From Dactylococcopsis salina PCC 8305 (GTDB lineage: Bacteria > Cyanobacteriota > Cyanobacteriia > Cyanobacteriales > Rubidibacteraceae): a stretch of 64,000 nucleotides of DNA. Positions 55,890 through 64,000 of the stretch are shown here, piece after piece (positions within the stretch are counted from its first letter, which is position 1; every line of letters starts with the position of its first letter). Under the pieces are notes generated by a model. The model did no database searches. It was not told where the DNA came from and worked only from the letters and a program-made list of their open reading frames with translations. The translations under genes were made by a program, and so were the position numbers. The stretch spans positions 1,757,840-1,821,839 of the forward strand of contig NC_019780.1 in the NCBI RefSeq assembly GCF_000317615.1, read 5' to 3'.

Positions 55890-56323
55890 TTTATAAATGT
55901 TGGGTTACGCTTTCACTTCACCCAACCTACTTCTTACTTGTAGGGTGGGCAATGCCCACCTTACGTTTTTATTAAGAGGTGGGCAATGCCCACCCTACGT
56001 TTTTATTAAGAGACTTGTTTATGATCCAGTTAATGACATACAGCAAACAAAATGATCAGCAATGGTTACTCACAGAATATGATAGAGAAGAAGCAGTGAT
56101 TCATTTTAATAGTTTTGAGTTTGAAATTTCTCTTTCTGATTTATATGATGAGGTTGATTTCAGTTTAAATTCAGTCGGATGATTCATAAATGTTGGGTTA
56201 CGCTTTCACTTCACCCAACCTACTTCTTACTTGTAGGGTGGGCAATGCCCACCTTACGTTTTTATTAAGAGGTGGGCAATGCCCACCCTACGTTTTTATT
56301 AAGAGACTTGTTTATGATCCAGT
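55738..56323. repeat. 293-bp tandem duplication (two near-identical copies)
   Basis: Copies are 55738-56030 and 56031-56323. The unit runs from within the 3' end of uma2 through a GTTGGGT palindrome and two GGTGGGCAATGCCCACC palindromes to the last codons of the convergent ABC ATPase gene. The copies differ at only a few bases. The event duplicated the 3' ends of both convergent genes. Confidence 0.93.
56031..56182 (+). pseudogene. Duplicated 3' fragment of the Uma2 gene
   Basis: It encodes 'MTYSKQNDQQWLLTEYDREE...' to the stop, matching the last 50 residues of the complete Uma2 protein with a few substitutions (Glu for Gly, Asn for Ser, Val for Ile near the end). It has no N-terminal nuclease core and so is non-functional on its own. 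Confidence 0.88.
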
Positions 56324-57246
56324 TGTAGGAATAGCTTTTCTAAATCTTGTTTTTGACTATGAAATTCGGTAATTTTGAAACCCGAATTAAGCAACGATCG
56401 AAGCATCTTATATTTATCATCATCACTTCCTTGAAATTGAACTTTGATCTGTTTCTCTGACGCTAAAATTTGATAAGTTTCCACACCCGTAAAACCCAGT
56501 AATTGTTCCCCTAACCCCTCTAGATTATCTAATGCAGAAATCAACAATTCCTGTTGAGAATAACGGCGATAAAGTTCATCTAAGGAAGCACTTTCCACTA
56601 AATAACCTAACTCCATAATGCCAATTGAGGTGCAAAGTTCGGCTAAATCACTTAACACATGAGACGAGATTAAAATGGTCATTCCCGCTTCTTGTAAGAC
56701 TTTAATAATCTCTCGAAACTGTTGACGAGAAATTGGATCAAGACCAGAAACGGGTTCATCTAAAAGTAATAAAATCGGTTCATGGATAATGGTTCGCGCT
56801 AAACTTAATCTTTGACGCATTCCCCGTGATAAAGTTGCAATTAAACTATTTCGTTTCGAGGTTAGTTGAACTAACTCTAACACTTCTTCCAGACGACGAC
56901 GCAGTTGGGGAGGACGCAGATAGTACAGACGAGCAAAATATTCCAAATAATCCCAAACTGTGAGACCATCATATAGAGGAAAATCATCGGGAAGATATCC
57001 TAAACGACGTTTAAGAGGTGAACGAGATTGATTGAAACTCATTTTCTCTTCAAACCAATAAATCTCTCCGACGGTTGGTTCTTCAATTCCAGCTAACATC
57101 TGAATCAAAGTAGTTTTTCCCGCGCCGTTGGGACCAATTAACCCATAAACTTCTCCTGTTTCTATTTGTAAATCCACCTCGCAAACCGCAACGGATCGAT
57201 CGTATTGTTTAGTTAATCCTTTGGTTTCAATGGCTAAATGTTTCAT
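56299..57246 (-). CDS. ABC transporter ATP-binding protein (NatA/CcmA-like)
   Basis: The 315-residue protein has Walker A GPNGAGKT at 38-45, signature 'LSRGMRQRLSLA', Walker B 'ILLLLDEPVSGLDP' and the H-loop 'TILISSHVLSDL'. The C-terminal 90 residues are a regulatory extension common in ABC-2 exporters. It probably pairs with the permease at 53543. The last few codons (LDHKQVS and stop) lie inside the 293-bp duplicated unit, so the second copy of the unit supplies its native end and the first copy is surplus. Confidence 0.92.
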   Translation of the reverse strand: MKHLAIETKGLTKQYDRSVAVCEVDLQIETGEVYGLIGPNGAGKTTLIQMLAGIEEPTVGEIYWFEEKMSFNQSRSPLKRRLGYLPDDFPLYDGLTVWDYLEYFARLYYLRPPQLRRRLEEVLELVQLTSKRNSLIATLSRGMRQRLSLARTIIHEPILLLLDEPVSGLDPISRQQFREIIKVLQEAGMTILISSHVLSDLAELCTSIGIMELGYLVESASLDELYRRYSQQELLISALDNLEGLGEQLLGFTGVETYQILASEKQIKVQFQGSDDDKYKMLRSLLNSGFKITEFHSQKQDLEKLFLQLDHKQVS

Positions 57247-57387
57247 TTACGAATTGACAATTAAAAGTGAATCCTGAATAATTAAGAGATGCTATTGTTA
57301 TACAATTTTGAACAATTGGTGCTACACACCACCCCCTTCTTTTCCCCTCTTTCAAAGGGGGGTGAGGGGGGATTATAAAAAAAATCC

Positions 57388-59382
57388 ATGCTATTTGCTG
57401 ACATTCCCCCACCGCCAAGTTCCCAATTTATTCCTGATTCCAATGTATCTCAAATTGCTTTCATCCAACCGCTAAACACGATGAATGCTGGACAAAAAAT
57501 CAATCAAGTTCGCTTAAAAGTTAGAGGAGGAAAAACTAAAACTTGGACAATTGTACAGAGAGAAACGGAAACCGCGCCAGGGATTTTAGAAATTACGGCG
57601 AATCGTCAAACCTATGATCCAGAAACTCAAATTATCACCGCATCTGGAAATGTGAACGCCCGTTTTTCTCAAGGAATATTAGTCGCAGATGAACTAAAAA
57701 TTAATGTAGAAACTCGGATGGCGGTGGGAACTGGAAATGTTACGTTTCAACGCGGGGAACAAGTTTTAAAAGGCGATCGATTTGAGTATAATTTTCTTCA
57801 AGATGAAGGGTTAATTAGTAATGGGTTTGGAGAAGTTTATCAGCCGACGTTACAACGGGATACGTCTTTAAACCAGAATTTACCGCCAACCCCTTTACCA
57901 TCGGAATCGATCGAAGATGTCTCCCAAGAATCACAATATCAGTTTTCTGTGGGTGGTGGACGGGATATCGAGAACTTTTCCTTTCCCGAAACGGGTGGCG
58001 AATTGAATCGCTTACGATTTTCAGCAGAAGAGATTCAGTTTGATGGGAGAAATTGGATCGCAAGGAATGTTCGCATCACTAATGATCCCTTTTCTTCTCC
58101 TGAATTAGAAATTCGCGCTGATACCGCTAAATTTCGTCAAGTTTCCCCGTTAGTCGATGAAATCGTCACCTCTCAACAACGTTTAGTCTTTGATGATGGG
58201 TTTAGTGTTCCCATTCCTCGTAATCGGATTGTACTTGATCGACGGGAACGTTCTCCTAGATTAGTAGATTTTGGATTTGACTCGGACGATCGCGGCGGGT
58301 TATATCTAGAGAGAGGATTTACCCTCCTTGACCAACCGCAATGGAATTTGTCTGTTACCCCCCAGTATTTTGTTCAACAGGCTTTATTGGACGATTCTCT
58401 CGCAGATAGCGCCGTTTTTGGACTCGAAACCCGTCTCACTGGAAACTTGACTCCTCGCACTAATTTAAGCACTAATTTAGAAATTACAGGGTTTGAACAA
58501 GATGTCTTGGAAGATAATTTACGGGGAAGCATTCGTTTACAGCAAGCGATCGGACGAGGAAAAGCTGAACATAATCTTAATTTAGAAGCGAGTTTCCGCG
58601 ATCGATTGTTTAATGGTTCTTTAGGGTTTCAAACCGTACAAAGTAGCGTTGGCGCTGTGATTACGTCTCCCACTTTCCCTCTCGGTGACACAGGGATTAA
58701 TTTTAGTTATCAGGGAGGAATCCAACGCATCAACGCGGAAACCGATGTCGCCGCTTTATTAGAACCAAATCGAGAAAATGATCGGATTAATCTTACTCGT
58801 TATCAAGTCGCAACGGATTTTAATTGGGGAACATCCCTTTGGACTGGAGACACTTTACCCGCGACGAAAGAAGAAGGATTACGTTATACTCCCTCCCCAG
58901 TGCGTCCGAACTTACGATTAACCACGAGAGTGAGAGGCGTAACCACCCTTTACAGTAGCGGTGATGATCAAAACTCGATCAGTCTAACTGTCGGGTTAAG
59001 CGGACAACTGGGGAATTTCTCTGAGAAGACCTTTGATTATACTAGCTTCAATGCAAGTTATACACAAGTCATCGGGGAAGGGGAATCTCCCTTTGAATTC
59101 GATCGCATCGCCGATCGAAAACGGTTATCGTTAGGAGTAATGCAACAAGTTTATGGTCCTTTTCTCGCTGGTGTCCAAACTTCTCTCAACCTTGATGATG
59201 GCGAAGTCATCAGTAGCAACATTATCTTAGAATACTCTCGCCGCACTTATAACCTGCGTCTCCGTTTCAATCCCACCCAAGAAATTGGATCAGTATCCAT
59301 CCAAATTAATGGTTTCAACTGGAAAGGGTCTCCCAATGCCTTTGATGACTTTCAATCCGTAGAAGATGGGGTCATACAGTAA
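57388..59382 (+). CDS. DUF3769 LptD-like outer-membrane protein
   Basis: The 664-residue protein has an N-terminal LptA/OstA-like domain (about 65-150: 'GILEITANRQTYDPETQIITASGNVNARF', 'TRMAVGTGNVTFQRGEQVLKGDRFEY' in parts). A long beta-strand-rich region ending in an aromatic residue near the C-terminus follows, as in LptD barrels. In cyanobacteria this DUF3769 family is the probable counterpart of LptD, inserting lipopolysaccharide into the outer membrane. No cleaved signal peptide is obvious at the ATG chosen (57388), so the true start could be different. It ends two bases from a tRNA gene on the other strand. Confidence 0.82.
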   Translation: MLFADIPPPPSSQFIPDSNVSQIAFIQPLNTMNAGQKINQVRLKVRGGKTKTWTIVQRETETAPGILEITANRQTYDPETQIITASGNVNARFSQGILVADELKINVETRMAVGTGNVTFQRGEQVLKGDRFEYNFLQDEGLISNGFGEVYQPTLQRDTSLNQNLPPTPLPSESIEDVSQESQYQFSVGGGRDIENFSFPETGGELNRLRFSAEEIQFDGRNWIARNVRITNDPFSSPELEIRADTAKFRQVSPLVDEIVTSQQRLVFDDGFSVPIPRNRIVLDRRERSPRLVDFGFDSDDRGGLYLERGFTLLDQPQWNLSVTPQYFVQQALLDDSLADSAVFGLETRLTGNLTPRTNLSTNLEITGFEQDVLEDNLRGSIRLQQAIGRGKAEHNLNLEASFRDRLFNGSLGFQTVQSSVGAVITSPTFPLGDTGINFSYQGGIQRINAETDVAALLEPNRENDRINLTRYQVATDFNWGTSLWTGDTLPATKEEGLRYTPSPVRPNLRLTTRVRGVTTLYSSGDDQNSISLTVGLSGQLGNFSEKTFDYTSFNASYTQVIGEGESPFEFDRIADRKRLSLGVMQQVYGPFLAGVQTSLNLDDGEVISSNIILEYSRRTYNLRLRFNPTQEIGSVSIQINGFNWKGSPNAFDDFQSVEDGVIQ

Positions 59383-59384
59383 AA

Positions 59385-59455
<71 letters not shown>

Positions 59456-59500
59456 GTCTTTCCTCATTGACTCTACCTAGAGTAACATAAACGATCGAGC

Positions 59501-60205
59501 ATGGCAAGAACTTTTTTAAAAATGAATGATTACACTTGGCAACAGCAGGTTTTACCCATTTACCACTTTGAACAGTTAGCCTCCACCAATGAAACCGCTT
59601 GGGAATTATTTCAACAGGGGAAAACGCCGCCTTTCCTCGTCACCGCAGCCGAACAAACTGCGGGAAAAGGACAATGGGGACGACAATGGGTTTCCAGTCG
59701 GGGAGGGCTATATTTGTCTCTGTTACTCACTCCCCACTGGGCGATCGAGCAACCTTCCCATTTGACCATTAGTAGTGTGTTTGGTGTCACTGAAATATTA
59801 GCATCCTATCAAATTCCGATCGAGATTAAATGGTTAAACGATCTCTTTTTACAGCGCAAGAAATTGGGAGGAATCCTAACAGAAACTCGCGTCAAAAATC
59901 GAGATTTAAAAGCAGTAGTGATTGGGATTGGAGTTAACTGGAGTAATGTTGTTCCTGAGATGGGAATCGCCTTGAAAGATTACTTAGAAGCCAGTCAAAT
60001 CGAGACTTACTTCCATCCTTCTCCAGCATTGAAATTAGGATCGCATCAATTTTACTTTCCCCCGAAACTAATCAATTTCCATCACTTAAAATACATTGTG
60101 ATTACAGGATTACTTTGGGGATATCAACGTTACTCTCAAGAAGGTTTAACCCATATCTTACCTCAATACGAAGCTCGCTTAATCCAGTCATCACCCACGA
60201 ACTAA
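59501..60205 (+). CDS. birA: Biotin-[acetyl-CoA-carboxylase] ligase
   Basis: BirA attaches biotin to the AccB lysine via biotinyl-AMP. The 234-residue protein lacks the N-terminal DNA-binding domain of repressor-type BirA, so it is a group I ligase. The catalytic core is intact: 'LASTNETAWELFQQG', 'TAAEQTAGKGQWGRQWVSSRGGLYLSLLL' (biotinyl-AMP loop, in part), 'EIKWLNDLFLQRKKLGGILTET' and 'VVIGIGVNWSN'. The C-terminal SH3-like part is hard to recognise and seems divergent. A second ATG at 59522 is also possible. Its expected substrate AccB is encoded at 1.6-2.0 kb. Confidence 0.93.
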   Translation: MARTFLKMNDYTWQQQVLPIYHFEQLASTNETAWELFQQGKTPPFLVTAAEQTAGKGQWGRQWVSSRGGLYLSLLLTPHWAIEQPSHLTISSVFGVTEILASYQIPIEIKWLNDLFLQRKKLGGILTETRVKNRDLKAVVIGIGVNWSNVVPEMGIALKDYLEASQIETYFHPSPALKLGSHQFYFPPKLINFHHLKYIVITGLLWGYQRYSQEGLTHILPQYEARLIQSSPTN

Positions 60206-60305
60206 CTTTAATGGATTATAATAGGCTTTGCCGTTAGCTACCTTCTGCGATCAACAGAAAGGGTAACTAATCGAGCTTAATTATTGGTTGAATATTATTT
60301 TAATT

Positions 60306-61865
60306 ATGTCTGCTTCTCCCGAAAAAAATCCTCAACAAAGTGCGTCTAGTTTGTCAGAAATTCGCGCCACTCGTATCCAAAAAGTAGAAACTTTAAAGCA
60401 AGAAGGGTTAAATCCGTTTGCCTATAAATGGGAAATTACTGCTTATGCAGAAGCGTTACAACAGCAATATGTTAACTTAGAAAACGGCGAAGAAATTGAC
60501 ACAGAAGTTTCGATCGCGGGACGAATTATTGCCCGTCGTGTCTTTGGCAAACTGGCTTTCTTTACGTTACAAGATGAAACGGGAACGATTCAACTGTATT
60601 TAGATAAAAAGCAGATCACCGCAGAAATGGATCACCTCGATAATGCGTTTAATCTCCTTAAAAAACAAACCGATACGGGAGACATTTTAGGGGTAAAAGG
60701 AACAATTAAACGCACGGAAAAAGGAGAACTTTCCGTCAAAGTCAATCAATATGAAATTTTGACAAAATCTCTGCTTCCCCTTCCTGATAAATGGCATGGT
60801 TTGACGGATACAGAAAAGCGTTATCGTCAGCGTTATGTGGATTTAATTGTTAATCCCAATGTCCGCGAAACTTTTCGCAAACGAGCAAAAATTATTTCTG
60901 CAATGCGACGCTATCTAGAAAGTGCTGGTTTCTTAGAAATTGAAACCCCTGTTTTACAAGGAGAAGCAGGAGGCGCTGATGCTCGTCCGTTTGTGACTTA
61001 TCATAATACCTTAGAGATGGATTTGTATTTGAGAATTGCAACGGAACTTCATCTCAAACGCTTGATTGTCGGTGGGTTTGACAGAGTTTTTGAGTTAGGA
61101 AGAATCTTCCGCAATGAAGGGGTTTCTACTCGTCATAATCCTGAGTTTACTTCGATCGAGTTGTATCAAGCCTATGCGGATTATTATGATATGATGAATC
61201 TAACGGAGGAAATTATTACTTGTGCGGCGAATGAAGTTTTAGGGTCTTTAATTCTCTACTATCAAGGGGAAACGATCGACTTAAATTCGCCTTGGAAACG
61301 TGCAACAATGCACGAATTAGTTGAGGAAAAAACAGGGGTTGATTTCACTCAGTTTAGTAAGTTTGCAGAAGCAAAAGCTGCAGCAGAAAATGCTGGAATT
61401 AATGTTCCCGATGATTGTGAGTCTGTTGGTAAACTCCTCAATGAGGCGTTTGAACAAACCGTCGAAGATACATTGATTCAACCGACATTTGTTCTCGATT
61501 TTCCCAAAGAAATTTCTCCCTTAGCCAAGCCGCATCGATCGAAACCAGGATTAGTAGAAAGATTTGAATTGTATATTTCGGGACGAGAAATTGCCAACAG
61601 TTTTTCGGAGTTAACTGATCCCATTGATCAAAGAGAACGTTTAGAATTACAAGCCGCCAAAAAAGCCGCTGGTGATTTAGAAGCGCACAATGTCGATGAA
61701 GATTTTTTGATGGCTTTAGAGTATGGAATGCCTCCCACTGGTGGCTTAGGAATTGGCATCGATCGCGTGATCATGTTATTAACAGATTCCCCCAGTATCC
61801 GAGATGTGATCGCGTTTCCCCTCCTCAGAAGTAGTCGTCAAACCAAACCAGAAGCCGAAGAATAA
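60306..61865 (+). CDS. lysS: Lysyl-tRNA synthetase (class II)
   Basis: The 519-residue protein begins at ATG 60306 ([11 protein letters not shown]); a TTG 18 bp upstream is less likely. It has an OB-fold anticodon-binding domain (about 65-165, '[32 protein letters not shown]' in parts). The class II core follows: motif 1 '[21 protein letters not shown]', motif 2 '[31 protein letters not shown]' and motif 3 '[14 protein letters not shown]'. All are intact. It is followed 2 bp later by an RNA methyltransferase gene, so the two are co-transcribed. Confidence 0.97.
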   Translation: MSASPEKNPQQSASSLSEIRATRIQKVETLKQEGLNPFAYKWEITAYAEALQQQYVNLENGEEIDTEVSIAGRIIARRVFGKLAFFTLQDETGTIQLYLDKKQITAEMDHLDNAFNLLKKQTDTGDILGVKGTIKRTEKGELSVKVNQYEILTKSLLPLPDKWHGLTDTEKRYRQRYVDLIVNPNVRETFRKRAKIISAMRRYLESAGFLEIETPVLQGEAGGADARPFVTYHNTLEMDLYLRIATELHLKRLIVGGFDRVFELGRIFRNEGVSTRHNPEFTSIELYQAYADYYDMMNLTEEIITCAANEVLGSLILYYQGETIDLNSPWKRATMHELVEEKTGVDFTQFSKFAEAKAAAENAGINVPDDCESVGKLLNEAFEQTVEDTLIQPTFVLDFPKEISPLAKPHRSKPGLVERFELYISGREIANSFSELTDPIDQRERLELQAAKKAAGDLEAHNVDEDFLMALEYGMPPTGGLGIGIDRVIMLLTDSPSIRDVIAFPLLRSSRQTKPEAEE

Positions 61866-61867
61866 TT

Positions 61868-62641
61868 TTGCTTACCAGTATCAAAAATCCCCTGATCAAA
61901 ACCATCCGAAAACTTCATACAGGTAAACACCGCAAAGCGCAAAATCTCCAGCTTTTGGAAGGCACAAATTTAGTTAGCGCCGCTTATGAGGTGGGTTATC
62001 CCCTAGAAGTGGTTTGCTACACTGAATCTTGGCGGGAAAAGCATTCTGTATTGTTTTCGCAAATTGAACAGTTTGCCGAACGAACGGAACTGGTTTCTCC
62101 CTATGTCTTCGATGCGATCGCTCTGACAAAAACCCCCGATGGTGTGAGTGCGATCGCGCCGCGTTTTTCCTTCCCCCCCATTAACCTCTCAGAGGTGAAA
62201 CTGGGATTAATTCTCGAACAACTCCAAGACCCTGGTAACATGGGAACCATCCTTCGCACCGCCGCCGCTACTGGTGTGGATCAAATTTGGGCGAGTGAAA
62301 ACAGTGTCGAATTTGATCATCCGAAAGTTTTGCGATCGTCTGTAGGGGCTTGTTTTCGCGTCGGGATGCGAGTCGAAACCGACTTAGCTGCCATCATCCA
62401 AGACTTTCCAGGACAAGTTATTGCCACCCTTCCCACCGCAGCCAAAACCTACTGGGAGGTAGATTTTCTCCAGCCAACGCTTATTTTACTGGGAAACGAA
62501 GGCGCTGGTTTATCACCGACTCTCGCTGATTTAGCACAAGAACAAATCCAAATTCCAGTCGCCGCTGGAATAGAATCCTTAAACGCTTCGATCGCTGCAT
62601 CTCTTCTCTTATACGAAAGAAAGAGACAGGAAAGCCTATAA
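61868..62641 (+). CDS. TrmH-family (SpoU) RNA 2'-O-methyltransferase
   Basis: The 257-residue SPOUT enzyme methylates a ribose in tRNA or rRNA. It has an N-terminal substrate-binding domain ('NPLIKTIRKLHTGKHRKAQNLQLLEGTNLV') and a C-terminal knotted domain with motif 1 'LQDPGNMGTILRTAAATGVDQI', motif 2 'LILLGNEGAGLS' and motif 3 'IPVAAGIESLNASIAASLLLYE'. The start is the TTG at 61868, 2 bp after the lysS stop. The exact RNA target is not predictable. Confidence 0.92.
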   Translation: MLTSIKNPLIKTIRKLHTGKHRKAQNLQLLEGTNLVSAAYEVGYPLEVVCYTESWREKHSVLFSQIEQFAERTELVSPYVFDAIALTKTPDGVSAIAPRFSFPPINLSEVKLGLILEQLQDPGNMGTILRTAAATGVDQIWASENSVEFDHPKVLRSSVGACFRVGMRVETDLAAIIQDFPGQVIATLPTAAKTYWEVDFLQPTLILLGNEGAGLSPTLADLAQEQIQIPVAAGIESLNASIAASLLLYERKRQESL

Positions 62642-64000
62642 AAACCCTTCTAAATACTCTCCAACTTCCTCACCGCTAGTGCGAGTCGCCCCTTCTCCCA
62701 AAACCCCATCCACCAACTCTTCCCCTTGCACCCCAAACAAAAATCGTAGGTTAATGATGCCATCAGTAAGGGCATTTGCCTCGCCATTACCATCCGCATC
62801 TAAAAAAGACGACTCAGCCCTCGCTAAATAGCCCTCAATGGCTTCCGCGCTGTTGCGAGTAGCATCAGACGCAACCACCTCATCAATCAACTCATTGCCT
62901 CTAAAATCGAACAAATAGCGAACAATTAATAACCCATCCGTCAACGCATCGGCATCGCCATTGCCATCCACATCCAACGTCAAACTTTCCGCCGCCGCTA
63001 ACACTTGCTGATCATTCTCCAACGCACCCAACGCCTCATCCGCCTGAATGAGACCATATCCCGTTCTGGAATCAAACCCCGTATCAAACTCTGGTGTCGC
63101 TGGATCATCCATATCTATAGCCGTACTTTTCAGGAGATTAGAGACTTCTGTCGGGTTTAAACTGGGATCAGCCTCCTTGAGTAATCCTGCCACCGCCGCC
63201 GCATGAGGGGCAGCCGCAGACGTGCCAAAGAAATTGGGATCAGAATCTGCATCCGCAGCAATATCATTGCCGAAAAACGTCGTATTTGTGCCATCAGGGG
63301 CGACAATTTCGGGTTTTTGTCGGATTTCCGCCTCTGGTAAACGGTTTCCTTCCGTATCGAACAAAATCGGTGTTCCAGCTGCCGCCGAAAAAGATTCAAT
63401 TTCTGGCGGATTCGTGCCAAAGGCAGGTGTATCACCAAAGAAAGCCGCCCCCACTGCTTCGGCACTTGTGGCATTGGCATGACCGAACAAGGTACTACTT
63501 TCAGTGTCAAATTCTTGCACCGAAAAATTACCAAACCCCACATATTTCATTAAATCTGGTGCATCACTATTTAAAGTTTTGCCAATAGCAATATGAAACT
63601 GATTACTGTCAAATGAACCATCGTTAGTAAAACTAAAAATCTCGATCGGATCATTGCCAATATTAGCATCTAAACTGCCAGCAAGAATATTTGTTTTATC
63701 TTCATCTAACAGAAAAATATCAATATCATTTCTCGCCCCATTGCCACCACTCACCGAGAAAAACGGCTCATCCCACTGAAAAGAAAAACTGACTTGTCCA
63801 CCCGTCGGAATTGTAATTTCTTGAAATAAATCAACTCCCTCTCCAGGATCAAAATCATGTGCGTCTAACTGAAAACGACCAAGATCAAAAACTTCGCCAC
63901 TGTTACGAAACTCGCTTTCATAACTTTTACGACCACTGTTTCCTGCTGAGGAAAAATAACTCACTCCTTGCGCCACAACTTCATCAACCGCTTGAGCAAT
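62636..64000 (-). CDS. Subtilase-family secreted protease with Ca-binding/dockerin-like repeats (5' end beyond window)
   Basis: The visible 454 residues are the C-terminal part of a peptidase S8. The reading frame stays open to base 64000 ('AQAVDEVVAQGVSYFSSAGNSG', the segment containing the oxyanion Asn). An inserted beta-rich domain follows, then the catalytic Ser in 'GTSAAAPHAAAVAGLL'. Two C-terminal repeats begin 'LDVDGNGDADALTDGLLIVRYLF' and 'LDADGNGEANALTDGIINLRFLF', EF-hand/dockerin-like Ca-binding motifs common in cyanobacterial secreted proteins. The catalytic Asp and His and the signal peptide lie outside. The composition is very acidic. It overlaps the methyltransferase gene end by 6 bp, convergently. 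Confidence 0.9.
   Translation of the reverse strand: MAQAVDEVVAQGVSYFSSAGNSGRKSYESEFRNSGEVFDLGRFQLDAHDFDPGEGVDLFQEITIPTGGQVSFSFQWDEPFFSVSGGNGARNDIDIFLLDEDKTNILAGSLDANIGNDPIEIFSFTNDGSFDSNQFHIAIGKTLNSDAPDLMKYVGFGNFSVQEFDTESSTLFGHANATSAEAVGAAFFGDTPAFGTNPPEIESFSAAAGTPILFDTEGNRLPEAEIRQKPEIVAPDGTNTTFFGNDIAADADSDPNFFGTSAAAPHAAAVAGLLKEADPSLNPTEVSNLLKSTAIDMDDPATPEFDTGFDSRTGYGLIQADEALGALENDQQVLAAAESLTLDVDGNGDADALTDGLLIVRYLFDFRGNELIDEVVASDATRNSAEAIEGYLARAESSFLDADGNGEANALTDGIINLRFLFGVQGEELVDGVLGEGATRTSGEEVGEYLEGFL

Overview
The window comes from a cyanobacterium. It carries psbA (photosystem II D1), petH with a phycobilisome-linker domain, a beta-carboxysome operon (ccmK-ccmK-ccmL-ccmM-ccmN), form IB rbcL-rbcX-rbcS, phosphoribulokinase, CO2-uptake type ndhD/ndhF genes and many GCGATCGC-type (HIP1) octamers. 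The gene set fits a unicellular beta-cyanobacterium. A glycine-betaine-type binding protein and a pyruvate formate-lyase fermentation cluster would suit a halotolerant mat or bloom organism of the Halothece/Dactylococcopsis kind, but that placement is inference only.

Layout. 0-14.4 kb: housekeeping genes (DUF2993, GerMN, accB, efp, tyrS, mreC, a DUF39 protein, a ProX-like lipoprotein, gshB, ppc), interrupted at 2.76-4.56 kb by a TnpB element with a small divergent ribbon-helix-helix gene. 14.5-20.4 kb: psbA, ftsH, petH, trxA, separated by repeat-rich spacers. 20.7-26.6 kb: a fermentation cluster pflB-pflA-adhE. 26.6-30.1 kb: an MNT/HepT toxin-antitoxin locus whose hepT is split by an antisense group II intron and also carries a nonsense codon. 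30.4-43.1 kb: a carbon-fixation block, prk / ndhF-ndhD / ccmKKLMN / rbcLXS. 43.3-52.2 kb: a surface-polysaccharide locus (glycosyltransferases, Wzm/Wzt-like ABC exporter, methyltransferases), including a very large multidomain gene with a frameshift at an A AAA AAG heptamer. 52.2-57.3 kb: nested miniature elements, a second intact MNT/HEPN pair, and an ABC-2 exporter pair split by a Uma2 gene with a 293-bp tandem duplication. 57.4-64 kb: an LptD-like outer-membrane protein, tRNA-Gly, birA, lysS, a TrmH-family methyltransferase and the C-terminal part of a secreted subtilase that runs off the window.

How the genes work together. NDH-1 subunits NdhD/NdhF drive CO2 uptake to bicarbonate. CcmK/L build the carboxysome shell, CcmM/N organise Rubisco and carbonic anhydrase inside it, RbcX assists RbcL assembly, and Prk regenerates ribulose-1,5-bisphosphate. 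Ppc adds anaplerotic carbon fixation. PflB/PflA/AdhE give a dark anoxic route from pyruvate to formate and ethanol. BirA, encoded at the far end, is expected to biotinylate AccB at the near end.

A second theme is the density of small repeats: several families of 80-250 bp elements with terminal inverted repeats, some nested in each other; heptameric tandem repeats, one of which runs to the ndhD start codon; and G/C-rich palindromes in many spacers. No CRISPR array or rRNA was seen; one tRNA was found.
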